Source: Catenulispora sp. (GTDB lineage Bacteria; Actinomycetota; Actinomycetes; Streptomycetales; Catenulisporaceae). From it: a stretch of DNA of 40,149 bases. The position numbers and the translations under genes were made by a program. Positions 1 through 9,223 of the stretch are shown here, piece by piece; positions within the stretch are counted from its first letter, which is position 1, and each line of letters opens with the position of its first letter. The DNA is taken from contig JABFWL010000084.1 of NCBI GenBank assembly GCA_013362315.1, positions 1 through 40,149 of the forward strand, in the 5' to 3' direction. The notes under the pieces were generated by a model. It did no database searches. It saw only the letters and a list, made by a program, of their open reading frames with translations, and was not told the origin of the DNA.

Positions 1-1
1 C

Positions 2-178
2 AGCACGCGGGAGTTCATCGCCTTCTGGCTCTCCGAGGGCTGCGTGCTCGCTGGGATGAACGTGAACGTTTGGGACGTGACTGACCCGATCAAGGCTCTG
101 ATCAGGTCGCGGGCCGTCGTCGACCCGGACGGCCTCGCCGATCCCGGCGTGGCACTGGAGTCGCTGCTGCCGGGCTGA
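2..178 (+). CDS. Ferredoxin/rubredoxin-type NAD(P)H reductase, C-terminal end only (partial)
   Basis: The window opens inside this gene; 58 residues and a TGA stop are visible. The segment reads FWLSEGCVLAGMNVNVWDVT followed by a DPIKALI motif, which is typical of the C-terminal reductase domain (Reductase_C) of FAD-dependent ferredoxin reductases serving cytochromes P450 and Rieske oxygenases. That domain follows the FAD and NADH Rossmann folds, which lie outside the window. The family transfers electrons from NAD(P)H through FAD to a small iron-sulfur protein. The partner cannot be seen here. The family call is fairly safe from this motif; the electron acceptor is not known. Confidence 0.8.
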   Translation, partial: STREFIAFWLSEGCVLAGMNVNVWDVTDPIKALIRSRAVVDPDGLADPGVALESLLPG

Positions 179-372
179 CCGGCGTCATAGCTTATGGCGC
201 TGGCGCCGGTCGGGTCGGTCGCCGAGATCCGGCGGTTGCTGCGCGGCGCAAGCACTGGGCTGCCCAGCGGCGAAGCCGTGGCCCGAGCCCTCAGTGAGCC
301 ACCCCCTGGCCGCCGATGAGCTAACGACGATGTGCCCGCATGCCGACGCCGCTGTGGGCCGTGAGCGAGAGC

Positions 373-1713
373 TCACTGTTCCCGCGCGCTGACCGCCCGC
401 GGCTCGGCGACCGCAGCCGGGCCGATCCGCGCGCTGATCACGTACGAGACCACTACCGCCACGATCACCAGCGGCGTCAGCGCCAAGGCGTCGGAAGGGA
501 ACAGCAGTGCGGGCAGCAGCACGGAGGTCATCGGCAGCCCCAGCATCGCCACGGCCATCGCCCCGATGCCCATCGCGGCACCGGCGATCATCGGCAGTCC
601 GGGCAGGTGGGACATCGCGATCCCGCCGGCTGCGCCGATGTAGAGGCTGGGGAACACCGGGCCGCCGCGGAAGCAGCTGAGCGAGAGCGTATAGGCCGCG
701 GACTTGAACAGCACCACCAGCACCAGCGCGCCGGCCGTCCAGCCGGCCGCGTCGTCGATCAGCGAGGGCAATCCCGTCTGTCCGGAGAACAGCACCTCGG
801 AGGTACCGCGGCCCGTGCTCTCGGCGAAGGCGATCGCGCAGCCGGCCACGGCCAGGCCGACCAGCGGTGTCAGGATGAGCATGCGCCGCTCGACCAGCGG
901 TTGCAGCGCCAGGGACACGCGGCGCACGATGGTGCCGGCCAGTGCGGCTCCGAGGCCGATGACCAGCGCCCACAGCAGCTCGTAGCCGGTGGGTGTGGTG
1001 AACGCCGGGGCGCCGGGGATGCTCAGGGAGAAGGTGCCGTACCCGGTCCAGTCGTCCAAGCCCACGAAGATCAGCGCGCCGACGCCGGCCGCCAGCAGGC
1101 CCGGCACCAGGATCACGCCCAGCATGGGGCCGCCGAGCCCGGCGGTCTCCATGATCAGGAACGCCCCGACGACCGGCGAGCCCAGCAGCGTGGCGATCGC
1201 GGCGAAGGCCCCGGCGGCGGCGACCGCGGCGACCGCACGGTCCGGGGCACCGCGCTTGACCAGCCGCACCGCCAGCGCGCCCAGCCCGCTGCCGACGGCG
1301 ATCAAGGGCGCCTCCGGGCCGAGCACCGCGCCGACCGCGAGCGTGACGAACGATGCCACGGCGATGCCGAACAGGTCGACCGGCCGAACCGTGCCCGCCG
1401 GCTTGAACCCCTCAGCCGGTTGGTGTCCGGAGGTCCCCGGCAGGAACCTGATGCTGCAGGCGACCACCACCCCGCCGACGAACAGCGGGATCAGCGGCCA
1501 CCACACCGGCGTCTTGGACCACAGGTCGCCCGGGAGTGTCGTGAAGATGGAAGTCTGAGCCGAGGCGACCGCCTTGAGGTAGAAGTAGGCCACGATGGAC
1601 ACCACCACCCCGACAGCGGCGGCCATCACCAGCAGCGCCACGTAGACGCGGGACTTCAGCAGGTCGGCGGAGTTCGGGGCGGACGAGCGTCCAGAGGCAG
1701 CCGATTCGGTCAT
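373..1713 (-). CDS. ClC-family chloride channel / Cl-/H+ antiporter
   Basis: This 446-residue protein has about ten hydrophobic segments and the ClC signature elements. GPEAP at residues 132-136 matches the GxEGP motif and carries the gating glutamate (E134). A second acidic residue in LIMET (E189) sits about where the proton-path glutamate of antiporters lies. GGPVFPS lies in the C-terminal half. The N-terminal GSGIP chloride-selectivity motif is replaced by GTSGH, so ion selectivity may differ. There are no CBS domains. The protein acts in the cytoplasmic membrane. The ATG at 1711-1713 starts 36 bases after the stop of the upstream GAP-family gene, so the two may be cotranscribed. Glutamate decarboxylase lies 1.5 kb away; in E. 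coli ClC antiporters support decarboxylase-based acid resistance (known for that system, inferred here). Confidence 0.9.
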   Translation of the reverse strand: MTESAASGRSSAPNSADLLKSRVYVALLVMAAAVGVVVSIVAYFYLKAVASAQTSIFTTLPGDLWSKTPVWWPLIPLFVGGVVVACSIRFLPGTSGHQPAEGFKPAGTVRPVDLFGIAVASFVTLAVGAVLGPEAPLIAVGSGLGALAVRLVKRGAPDRAVAAVAAAGAFAAIATLLGSPVVGAFLIMETAGLGGPMLGVILVPGLLAAGVGALIFVGLDDWTGYGTFSLSIPGAPAFTTPTGYELLWALVIGLGAALAGTIVRRVSLALQPLVERRMLILTPLVGLAVAGCAIAFAESTGRGTSEVLFSGQTGLPSLIDDAAGWTAGALVLVVLFKSAAYTLSLSCFRGGPVFPSLYIGAAGGIAMSHLPGLPMIAGAAMGIGAMAVAMLGLPMTSVLLPALLFPSDALALTPLVIVAVVVSYVISARIGPAAVAEPRAVSAREQ

Positions 1714-1749
1714 AGGCGCATGTTAGTGGCCATATACCCGCATCGATGG

Positions 1750-2391
1750 TTATACCAGCCCGACGATTCCGTTGATGACGAAGTACGTGCCCACGATCGC
1801 GGCCGCGCTCAGGCTGATGACACGACCGTGCCGCGCCAGCCACTCGTTGACCGCCCGCAAAGCCGCGGCGGCCCGCTCCGGGGCGATCGCGAAGTACACG
1901 ATCGGCAGCTCGGCCATCAGCAGCACGATCGCCGCGAGCACGATCACGTCGAACACCACAGCGGCCTGATCGGGGTGGCCCTTGGCGATCGAGTGCAAAG
2001 AGGCCAGGTAGAAAGGCGACGGTGATCCCAGGACGATGCCCAAGCCCACGACGACGAGCAGGCGCATCTCACGCTCTTCGGGCTTCTTCTTCAGTTTCGG
2101 CGCACGGGGCGGGCGCCGGGCGACGTACAGCCCGAACCCGAGGATGACCAGTCCGATGACCAGGTCGATGGCCGGCGGCACCGTCGGGTGCTTGCTGCTG
2201 TCGTCCACGCTGGTGGTCTTCAGGACCTCCACCACGGCGAAGCCCACGCCCAAGGTGATCGTGGCCGCCGTGATCAGGAACACCGTGGCGTTGCGCAGGG
2301 GGTGCTTCATGCCGAGCAAGCCGGCGACGATCAGCAGCGTCGACGGCGAGAAGGCGGCGGCCAGCGCCGAAGGGATCGCCTCCCAGAGCAC
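1750..2391 (-). CDS. GAP-family (Sap/SfLAP-like) six-helix membrane protein
   Basis: The protein is about 213 residues with six predicted membrane segments and a basic cytosolic loop (KKKPEERE) between helices 3 and 4. The pattern IPSALAAAFSPSTLLIVAGL at the N-terminus and GSPSPFYLASL in the middle is characteristic of the GAP/Sap family. Its mycobacterial members help export glycolipids (sulfolipid-1-addressing protein). The substrate here is unknown. I prefer the GTG at 2389-2391, because GGAAG lies about eight bases upstream and the first membrane helix follows directly. The frame also opens at a GTG at 2430, which would add 13 residues. The gene lies just upstream of the ClC gene on the same strand. 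Confidence 0.8.
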   Translation of the reverse strand: MLWEAIPSALAAAFSPSTLLIVAGLLGMKHPLRNATVFLITAATITLGVGFAVVEVLKTTSVDDSSKHPTVPPAIDLVIGLVILGFGLYVARRPPRAPKLKKKPEEREMRLLVVVGLGIVLGSPSPFYLASLHSIAKGHPDQAAVVFDVIVLAAIVLLMAELPIVYFAIAPERAAAALRAVNEWLARHGRVISLSAAAIVGTYFVINGIVGLV

Positions 2392-2517
2392 GGTGATCGT
2401 CTTCCACGGTTCGGCCGGCGGACAAACCACCCGAGCGCCTCACTGCTCCGACCGGGTGAAGGCGTCGTCGACCGCACGGACGGGGCATGCGACCGGCCCG
2501 GATAAAGGGTGTGATTC

Positions 2518-3285
2518 ATGCTGATGAACAGTGATGGCCAGACCTGCCGCGCAGCCCGGGATTCCCGCTGGCACCGCAAACACCGGCGCCCGGCCCCGAC
2601 CGGCCGGGAGACCTGGTGGGCACCCCGCGACCGAAGCTGGTGGATCGGGGTCCTGTTCGCGATCGGATCCGCGCTGTTCACGCTCGGCGTCGTGCCCGCC
2701 TACGCGACCGCGGTGGGGTTCCAGGCCGACAGTCTCACCTTCTTCGCCGGGTCGGTCTTCTTCACCTCGGCCGGGTTCCTGCAGTACCGGGAAGCGGTCG
2801 ACGCGGTCCCGACCCGCCTGCGCCACGGCCGCCGCGTCCTGGTCTTCCTGCCGGGCCGCGCCGACTGGCAGGCGACGGCCTGGCAGTCGGTCGGGACGCT
2901 GGCCTTCAACGTCAGCACGGGGGTGGCCGTCGGCGCCACCATCGGCTCGCAGACGTATCGGCACCACGTCTGGCGGCCGGACGCAGTGGGCTCTGCCTGC
3001 TTCCTCGTCGCCAGCACGCTGGCCTGGCACGAGGCCTGCCACGGCTGGGTCGCGTGGCGGCCCCGGTCGGTCGCGTGGTGGATCACGCTGGCGAACCTGG
3101 CGGGCTCGGTCGCCTTCGGCGTGTCCGCCGTCGCGGCGTTCGTGCGGCCCGGAACGGCCGACCTGCTCAGCGCCCCGGCCACCAACCTCGGGACGCTGAT
3201 CGGCGCGGTGCTGTTCCTCCTCGGCGCCGTCCTGCTCCTGGTCGAGCGGAACGACGCCGAGGGCGGACCGCCGCGACCTCAGTGA
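2518..3285 (+). CDS. YrhK-like integral membrane protein
   Basis: This 255-residue protein has a basic N-terminus of about 40 residues and then five or six hydrophobic segments. The WWIGVLFAIGSALFTLGVV stretch, with a later FAGSVFFTSAGFLQ segment, resembles the YrhK domain found in small actinobacterial membrane proteins. No function is established for that family. Two in-frame ATGs (2518 and 2524) are possible; AGGGTG lies just upstream. The gene converges on the glutamate decarboxylase gene and their stop codons overlap tail to tail by seven bases (3279-3285), so the two cannot evolve their ends independently. Confidence 0.7.
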   Translation: MLMNSDGQTCRAARDSRWHRKHRRPAPTGRETWWAPRDRSWWIGVLFAIGSALFTLGVVPAYATAVGFQADSLTFFAGSVFFTSAGFLQYREAVDAVPTRLRHGRRVLVFLPGRADWQATAWQSVGTLAFNVSTGVAVGATIGSQTYRHHVWRPDAVGSACFLVASTLAWHEACHGWVAWRPRSVAWWITLANLAGSVAFGVSAVAAFVRPGTADLLSAPATNLGTLIGAVLFLLGAVLLLVERNDAEGGPPRPQ

Positions 3286-4688
3286 TGGAAACCGTCTTGC
3301 TGCGGCGCCACCGACGCCCCCTGCTCCCCCGCCGCCTGGAGCCGCTTGACCTCGCGCTCGATGTCGTCGCCGAGGAGCGCCAGCTTGTCGTATCCAATCC
3401 CGTGCCGGACCAGGACACGCTGGATCACCGTTTCCTGGCGGTCCGCCGGCAGCGGGTACGCCGGAACCTGCCAGCCGCGCGTGCGCAGCCGGTCAGTCAG
3501 GTCGTACAGCGTGAACCCGGCGTTGTCCGGGTCCTTCAGCTTCCAGCTCACCGCCGGCAGGGCCCCCTCGCCGTCGTACACGAGCTCGAACGGCCCCATC
3601 TGCGCGATTCTGCGCCCGAGGGCCTGCCCGGCCTGCGACGCGACTTCGTAGATCTTCGTGTAACCCTCCCTGCCGTACCGCAGAAAATTGAAGTACTGCG
3701 CGATGACCTGGCCGCCGGGCCGCGAGAAGTTCAGCGCGAGCGTGGGCATGTCGCCGCCGAGGTAGCTCACCCGGAACACCAGGTCCTCCGGCAGCAGATC
3801 CGGGGTCCGCCACACCACCCACCCCACGCCCAGGGGCGCCATGCCGTACTTGTGGCCCGAGGCGTTGATCGAGGCCACCCGCGGCACCCGGAAGTCCCAC
3901 TCCAGGTACGGCTGCAGGAAGGGCGCGACGAACCCGCCACTGGCCGCGTCCACGTGCAGCGGGATGTCCAGGCCGGTGTCCTTCTGGATCGCGTCGAGCT
4001 CGGCGGCGAGCTCCTTGATCGGCTCGTAGTCGCAGGTGTAGGTGACCCCCAGGATACCGACGACGCCGATCGTGTTCTCGTCGACCACCGCCCGCAACTG
4101 CTCCGGCCGCAGCCCGGTGGCATCGGGCAGCACCGGAACCTGGCGCAGCTCGACGTCGAAGTACCGGCCGAACTTCTCCCAGCACACCTGCACCGGCCCG
4201 CACACCAGGTTCGGCCGGTCCGCGGGCTTGCCGGCGGCCTTGCGCGCCGCCCGCCAGCGCCACTTCAACGCCAGCCCGGCGAGCATCGCGGCCTCTGAGG
4301 ACCCGGTCGTCGAGGTGCCGGCGGTCGGACCGGGCGGCGCGTTCCACAGGTCGGCCAGGATGTGCACACACCGGTTCTCGATCTCCGCGGTCTGCGGGTA
4401 CTCATCCTTGTCGACCATGTTCTTGTCGATGCACACGGCCATCAGCTCATGCGCCTGGTAGTCCAGGAACGTCGAACAGAATGTCGCCAGATTCTGCGAC
4501 GCGTTCCCGTCCAGCGCGAGCTCGTCCAGGATGAGATCGCGCACCGAGTCCGACGGCGACTGGTGCTTCGGCATCCGCTTCTTGGGAAGATCGTGACTGG
4601 CCAGCGCCGTGCTGTAGCAGTCTTGGACGACGTCCGCGCCGTCGGTGTCGACCTCGTGCAGGGCAGCCACCAGCCCGCCTCCTTCCAT
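3279..4688 (-). CDS. gadB: Glutamate decarboxylase
   Basis: This 469-residue PLP enzyme converts glutamate to GABA and CO2, consuming a proton. Its length matches E. coli GadB (466). HVDAAS (D247) holds the pyridine nitrogen of PLP and SINASGHKYG (K280) supplies the Schiff-base lysine. The N-terminal block YSTALASHDLPKKRMP and the LDGNASQNLATF block are hallmark GAD sequences, which supports the ATG at 4688. The C-terminus ends in HH, as in GadB, where a C-terminal histidine takes part in pH gating. No GadC-type glutamate/GABA antiporter is visible in the window. A ClC transporter lies nearby, so a role in acid or osmotic stress is a reasonable inference. Confidence 0.95.
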   Translation of the reverse strand: MEGGGLVAALHEVDTDGADVVQDCYSTALASHDLPKKRMPKHQSPSDSVRDLILDELALDGNASQNLATFCSTFLDYQAHELMAVCIDKNMVDKDEYPQTAEIENRCVHILADLWNAPPGPTAGTSTTGSSEAAMLAGLALKWRWRAARKAAGKPADRPNLVCGPVQVCWEKFGRYFDVELRQVPVLPDATGLRPEQLRAVVDENTIGVVGILGVTYTCDYEPIKELAAELDAIQKDTGLDIPLHVDAASGGFVAPFLQPYLEWDFRVPRVASINASGHKYGMAPLGVGWVVWRTPDLLPEDLVFRVSYLGGDMPTLALNFSRPGGQVIAQYFNFLRYGREGYTKIYEVASQAGQALGRRIAQMGPFELVYDGEGALPAVSWKLKDPDNAGFTLYDLTDRLRTRGWQVPAYPLPADRQETVIQRVLVRHGIGYDKLALLGDDIEREVKRLQAAGEQGASVAPQQDGFHH

Positions 4689-4810
4689 CAGATGCCAACA
4701 CCCTGGGCGCTACCCTCAGACTCCCGGGCGAAATCCTGACATTCAGGTGAAAACACCATCAGGTCGGCGGTGGTGTCGCCCCGGCGAAGGTTGTCGGACC
4801 AGGCGTGGCG

Positions 4811-5911
4811 CTACTGTGCAGCGAGCACGGTCAGGCAGGTCGGTACTATCCGCGCGTCGGTGGTCTTTTGGAAGCCCGGCAGATGGGCGATCAGGGGTCG
4901 ATCGTCCCCGGGGTCGAAGTCCGGCTCGAACTGGCACGGCTGCTGACCCACGACCGATTCGCGGGGCACGACGATCGCGCCGCCCCCAGGACGCAGGATC
5001 GTCGTCTCGAGCTCGTCGCTTTCCAGCACGAAGCCGATGAACGACGCAGATCCGTCGCTGTGCACCACCGGGGTGTCCCCGCCCCGAAGGTTGGGGGCCT
5101 TGGCGGGGGACAGTCCCGCCGGCGCGGAACGCACGGTGACCACCTCGGCAGGCAGCCACATACGGTCGTTGGTGACCAGGTACGACCAGAACAGCAGCAA
5201 CACGGCCGGCATGAGTATGAAGACTTCCGGTTTGAAGCGCGACAGGCCGTCGACCGCGTCGCCCGGCACCTTGAACAGCAGCTGCCGCCGGCGCCACGAC
5301 GCCTCCGGCGATCCCGACGCCCGGCCTCGCCGAAAGATGCGGTCGCTGAGGAGGTACAGGAGATTGAAGGCGGCGTAGCGCAAAGCCCCATAGATCACCA
5401 GCGACCAGGCCAGCGATCGCACGATGTCGACCGGCCCCCAGCTGTTGTTCGACCCGTCGAGGATCTGCTCGGGATACAGCGTCCCGACGGAGATGGCGAA
5501 CACCACCACCAGGATGCTGAACGCGCCCCAACGCCAGCGCCCCGGCCCCACCCGCCGCGACGACGTAGCGGCGGATCCGGAACCCGGACCGTCAACGGCC
5601 GGATGGAACGCAGCTGCCAGTCGCGGCCAGAAGACGCGACAGAAGAGATACGCCGCCGAGGCGGTGCCGAACACGCCGATGAACCGAATGAACGTGCCCA
5701 GGAACAACGCCTGTACGTCCAGGGTCCGCACAAGCAGCAGCATCGTCCCGGAGTCACCTTGGCTCATCAGGTAGATCCGCATCGCGCCGATCGTGATGGG
5801 CACCAGGCCGAAGAAGAGAGCAAGGAGCTCGAGGATGTCCTTCCGGGCACCGTCACCAACCCCGCCTTGGACCGCTTCCTGATCATCAGCCAAGCGTTCG
5901 GGCTCGGTCAT
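4811..5911 (-). CDS. Unrecognised multi-pass membrane protein
   Basis: About 366 residues from the ATG at 5909-5911 (MTEPERLADD). The frame is open 39 codons further upstream, but that part has poor coding character and overlaps an ABC-transporter remnant. Five hydrophobic segments are visible: around LLALFFGLVPITIGAM, a second FLGTFIRFIGVFGTASAAYL, then FSILVVVFAISVGTLY, a fourth near LVIYGALRYAAF, and VFILMPAVLLLFWSYLVT. A soluble C-terminal domain of about 120 residues follows, rich in valine and acidic residues. I do not recognise a family. The gene reads toward the glutamate decarboxylase gene on the same strand, with about 120 bases between them. Confidence 0.7.
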   Translation of the reverse strand: MTEPERLADDQEAVQGGVGDGARKDILELLALFFGLVPITIGAMRIYLMSQGDSGTMLLLVRTLDVQALFLGTFIRFIGVFGTASAAYLFCRVFWPRLAAAFHPAVDGPGSGSAATSSRRVGPGRWRWGAFSILVVVFAISVGTLYPEQILDGSNNSWGPVDIVRSLAWSLVIYGALRYAAFNLLYLLSDRIFRRGRASGSPEASWRRRQLLFKVPGDAVDGLSRFKPEVFILMPAVLLLFWSYLVTNDRMWLPAEVVTVRSAPAGLSPAKAPNLRGGDTPVVHSDGSASFIGFVLESDELETTILRPGGGAIVVPRESVVGQQPCQFEPDFDPGDDRPLIAHLPGFQKTTDARIVPTCLTVLAAQ

Positions 5912-5933
5912 GCGTATCCCCCGGCGCGTCGTA

Positions 5934-6227
5934 TCAGGCGTCTGAGCCGATATTGTACGAGCGCAAGCCGATCGAGGGTTGCCGGCGCCGCTGCCCGCCG
6001 GAAAGCTGCCGGATCCGTTTGTCCGCATGCTCAGTCAGGCCGATCATCGCGATCAGCTCCTCGACATCCCACGGACGACTGGCCCCGGGGCTGGAGTACG
6101 GCGCGTAGTAGCGGCCGAGGTTCGCGAGCAGCTCGCGAACCCGCCATTTACTGTGGTCGCGCCACGATTGCAGCACAATGCCGATCCGCGCCCGCCAGGC
6201 CTGCGCGCCGTGCGCCGGATCGACAGG
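5934..6227 (-). pseudogene. Remnant of a DrrA-type ABC transporter ATPase
   Basis: The minus-strand frame reads ARIGIVLQSWRDHSKWRVRE, then LGRYYAPYS, and ends in the ABC signature IRQLSGGQRRR. This is the middle of a drug-exporter ATPase (Q-loop region through the signature motif). The Walker A end is missing upstream and the Walker B, D- and H-loops are missing downstream. After the signature the reading frame turns into unrelated sequence and stops. There is no start codon at the homology boundary. The fragment lies in the same frame immediately behind the bestrophin stop codon. It is a dead, doubly truncated gene piece. Confidence 0.75.
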
Positions 6228-6254
6228 GCTCGTGGAACCGTTCGTCGACCGGCC

Positions 6255-7196
6255 TTACCAGAGGTATCCGTCGACCGGCTCGGGCTTCGCAGGGCGCTGC
6301 GAGATCCCGACCAGCTCGAGGAGATCGCGTTCGAGGTTGGTGGCCAAGGCGGTGATCGGCACGTCCTGGGTGCGGTTGGCGAACGGTTCCTCAATGGAGG
6401 CACCGGTGCGTTCGACCATCCGGAAGAACAGCGCGATCAGCAGCGCGGAGGGGATGATGAGCCACCGGTAGGCGGGCAGGGCGCTGATCACGGCGAAGGG
6501 GAACACGGCGATGTAGCAGTGCACGAACAGGCGGCTGACGAAGTCGTGCGGGCGCGGGATCGGCGTGATGCTCATCCTTTCGGCCAGGGCCTGCTGGGTG
6601 GACAGCCCGGCCAGGGCGGTCTCCATCTGGAAGTTGTCCAGGCCACTCAGGATGCCGGCGGAATAGCCGCGGAAGATGGCCTGGCTCTGCAGGCGGGCCA
6701 GGGCGGTCGGCCGGTTGTCCGCCTCGAGCACCACGGCCGCCTCATCGGCCGGCAGCAGGCGCTCGAGTTCGGCCGACGGGTCCTGGCCGCGCAGCTCGCG
6801 GGCGAGGCTGTGCGCCCAGGCGGCCTGACGGTTGGCGAGGTCGCGCTGCCAGTCGTGGACGGTGTCAGCGTCGACGGCCGGATCGGCGAGCTTGGCGTCG
6901 GTGATGGTCCGGGCGACGCGGATCAGGGTGCGGGACTGGCCGGTGAGGTTGGCCCAGATGGTGCTCGCCTCCCACCAGCGCTGATAGGCGGTGTTGGCGC
7001 GGAAGGCGAGCAAGATGGCAAGGGCGGTGCCCAGGACGGTCGCGAGCAGCGAGGGCAGCGCGAGCCAGTGGACGCCGGCACGGTCGATCAGGAGGTAGGC
7101 CGCCAGGCTGCTCCCGGCGGCGAGCAGGAGGTCGAACCAGACGAATGGCAGCGTCCTGCGTACGGTGAAGGATTCCTTGACGATCACCTCGGTCAT
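6255..7196 (-). CDS. Bestrophin-family anion channel (UPF0187/RFP-TM)
   Basis: This 313-residue protein matches bacterial bestrophins in length. Recognisable elements are the N-terminal first helix, the FRANTAYQRWWEASTIWANL block after helix 2, conserved in this family, the PIPRPHDFV segment, and the two C-terminal helices around FAVISALPAYRWLIIPSALL. Bacterial members form pentameric channels; several are cation- rather than anion-selective. The ATG at 7194-7196 (MTEVIVKESF) fits the family N-terminus. The frame is open much further upstream, but that sequence is not bestrophin-like. Its own region faces the SpoIIE gene across about 500 bases. Confidence 0.88.
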   Translation of the reverse strand: MTEVIVKESFTVRRTLPFVWFDLLLAAGSSLAAYLLIDRAGVHWLALPSLLATVLGTALAILLAFRANTAYQRWWEASTIWANLTGQSRTLIRVARTITDAKLADPAVDADTVHDWQRDLANRQAAWAHSLARELRGQDPSAELERLLPADEAAVVLEADNRPTALARLQSQAIFRGYSAGILSGLDNFQMETALAGLSTQQALAERMSITPIPRPHDFVSRLFVHCYIAVFPFAVISALPAYRWLIIPSALLIALFFRMVERTGASIEEPFANRTQDVPITALATNLERDLLELVGISQRPAKPEPVDGYLW

Positions 7197-7693
7197 CCTA
7201 GGCGCAGGTACCGCGGTTGATCCACGAAATGCCGCTTTCCAAGCAGACGCACTGTATGGGCAAGCGGCGGCCTGACGGAATGCGATGTCCGGCCACACCT
7301 GGGCCTGAACATCCCAGGTGGTGAACCACCACTCCTCCTCTCGAGGAGTCCCATACCCCCCGTTCGCGCGCGCCGGAGTGCCCGGCACCAACCCCACGAG
7401 CGACACACACCAGCGCGATAAGAAGACAGACTGAGCGAACTGACGCCCCACGCAGCACCATCTTGAACTTTCGCCTCCCCCGTACCAACAGCATGGCCAG
7501 GACAGCCCGCGCGCGAAGACGACCTCAAGGGCTTGATCGTGCGGAGAGGGCGGCCAGCCGTCTCTGTGTGGCGCGGGGTCGCGTCGGGTCTGCCCGGTTC
7601 GCGGTTGACCCGTTTGGGCGAATGCCAGAGGGGTGGAATGGCGGACGCTGCCGGAGGCCGGATCCTGGGTTGAGGGGCGCATTCCTCAGCGGC
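7197..7693. other. Long divergent intergenic region
   Basis: Nearly 500 bases separate the divergent bestrophin and phosphatase genes. Open frames exist in several phases, but none carries recognisable protein sequence or a convincing start with a ribosome binding site. The stretch around 7320-7400 is rich in short C/T runs. It probably carries the promoters of both flanking genes; I cannot identify them. Confidence 0.4.
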
Positions 7694-8959
7694 GTGACAG
7701 GAGCGGCGGTGGCATCGCGGGTTGATCATGCGGCTCTGTTCGCCGCCACACCCAGCCCCTATCTGGTACTGGGTCCGGACCTGGTGATCGTCGATGTGAA
7801 TCAGGCATATCTCCAGGCCACCGGTCGCACCCGGGAAGACCTGCTCGGCAGGTACATCTTCGAGGCGTTCCCGGACAACCCCACCGATCCGCAGGCCGAC
7901 GGTGTCCGCAATCTCGAGGCTTCGCTGCACCGCGTCCTGACCGGCCGCTGCCCGGACACCATGGCGGTGCAGAAGTACGACATCCCGGTGGTGACCAGGC
8001 CTGGAGAGTTCGAGGAGCGCTGGTGGTCTCCGGTGAACACCCCGGTCTTGGGCGCGGACGGGCACGTCGCGTACATCATTCACCGGGTCGAGGACGTCAC
8101 GGCGTTCGTCAAAGCCCACCGAGCCGCTCACTCCGCCGGCATCCAGGCCGACGGGACTGTGGATGAGGCCGAGGCGCTGGAGGCGGAACTGTATGCGCGG
8201 GCGCGGGAGCTGCAACGGCTGAACGAGGAGCTACGGCAGGCGCACACCCGCGAGCGCAAGGTCGCTCTCGCCTTGCAAGAAGCCATGCTTCACGCCCCCG
8301 ACCTGGCCCATCACCGCGATGTCGCGGTGCGCTACCTGCCCGCGATCGGCTCGCTCAACGTCTGCGGCGACTGGTACGACGTCGTCGACCTCCTGCCCGA
8401 CCGGCTCGCCGTCGCGGTCGGCGACGTCATCGGCCACGGCCTTGAAGCCGCGGCCGTGATGGGCATGCTCCGCAGCGCCCTGTCGGCGGCGACCCGCGCG
8501 CTGGAGCATCCGGCGCAGGCCTTGGGGGTCCTCGGCTTGTACGCCCGATCCGTCGAGGGCGCTTTGGGGACCACCGCCGTCACGGCGGCCATCGACACCC
8601 GCAGCCACCTGATCACCTACAGCAGTGCCGGCCACCCGCCGCCGGTGCTGGTCCACCCCGACGGCGCCTGTGAGCTGCTGGACCAGGCCACCGACCCGCC
8701 GCTAGGAGCCCGCGAGCAGCACGTTCCCCGTCCCCAGGCCAGCTTGCTCTACAAGCCGGGAGGCGCTCTCGTGTTCTATACCGACGGCCTGATCGAGCGC
8801 CGGGGTGAGGACATCGACGTCGGCCTACGCCGCCTGACCGGTGTCCTCAGCTCGTGCGCCCAACTAGGCGCAGAGCAACTGGCCGACGCGATCCTTGCGC
8901 GCCTCGACGTAGCCAGCGGCGGCCGGGACGACATCGCCGTGGTCGTCGTCCGACTCTGA
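7694..8959 (+). CDS. PAS-domain SpoIIE/RsbU-type serine phosphatase
   Basis: About 421 residues from the GTG at 7694. A PAS sensor domain covers roughly residues 10-130 (FAATPSPYLVLGPDLVIVD, then VNTPVLGADGHVAYIIHRVE). A helical linker (about 150-200, with ELQRLNEELRQAHTRERKVA) leads into a PP2C-like SpoIIE domain. Metal-binding elements are visible: GDWYDVV, GDVIGHG and the terminal GRDDIAVVVV. Such proteins dephosphorylate anti-sigma-factor antagonists and so release alternative sigma factors in response to a signal sensed by PAS. No antagonist or RsbW-like kinase gene is present nearby, so its partner lies elsewhere. The open frame extends 77 codons upstream, but that part looks non-coding. 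Confidence 0.85.
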   Translation: MTGAAVASRVDHAALFAATPSPYLVLGPDLVIVDVNQAYLQATGRTREDLLGRYIFEAFPDNPTDPQADGVRNLEASLHRVLTGRCPDTMAVQKYDIPVVTRPGEFEERWWSPVNTPVLGADGHVAYIIHRVEDVTAFVKAHRAAHSAGIQADGTVDEAEALEAELYARARELQRLNEELRQAHTRERKVALALQEAMLHAPDLAHHRDVAVRYLPAIGSLNVCGDWYDVVDLLPDRLAVAVGDVIGHGLEAAAVMGMLRSALSAATRALEHPAQALGVLGLYARSVEGALGTTAVTAAIDTRSHLITYSSAGHPPPVLVHPDGACELLDQATDPPLGAREQHVPRPQASLLYKPGGALVFYTDGLIERRGEDIDVGLRRLTGVLSSCAQLGAEQLADAILARLDVASGGRDDIAVVVVRL

Positions 8960-9223
8960 CCACCGCTCACGCCGAAGGCATCGCCACCCAGCACCGAGCC
9001 GCCGAACACGACGAACTCGCCGGACCGGGCCCGCTGCCCGAGACGGTCGGCGAGCATCACCGTCTGCATCGCCGCGGACGATGCGGACCCGCTCGTCGAC
9101 GACCGCTTGACGGGTCCGCAGGCGCCGCAGCCGCGCGAGATTCCGACAGGGATGCCTGACGAAAAACGGGTAAAGGATCCCGCCGCAGCGGGTGGCCGGA
9201 ATCTCAGCGAACGGAGTTGTGCC

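Noticed and set aside
361-376. GTGAGC-N4-GCTCAC hairpin at the ClC stop codon
   Set aside because: A six-base stem is too short to call a terminator in this base composition.
340-2025. Long plus-strand open frame of 561 codons over the ClC and GAP genes
   Set aside because: It is the reverse shadow of two well-supported minus-strand genes; its translation is Arg/Gly/His/Gln-rich low-complexity sequence without domains.
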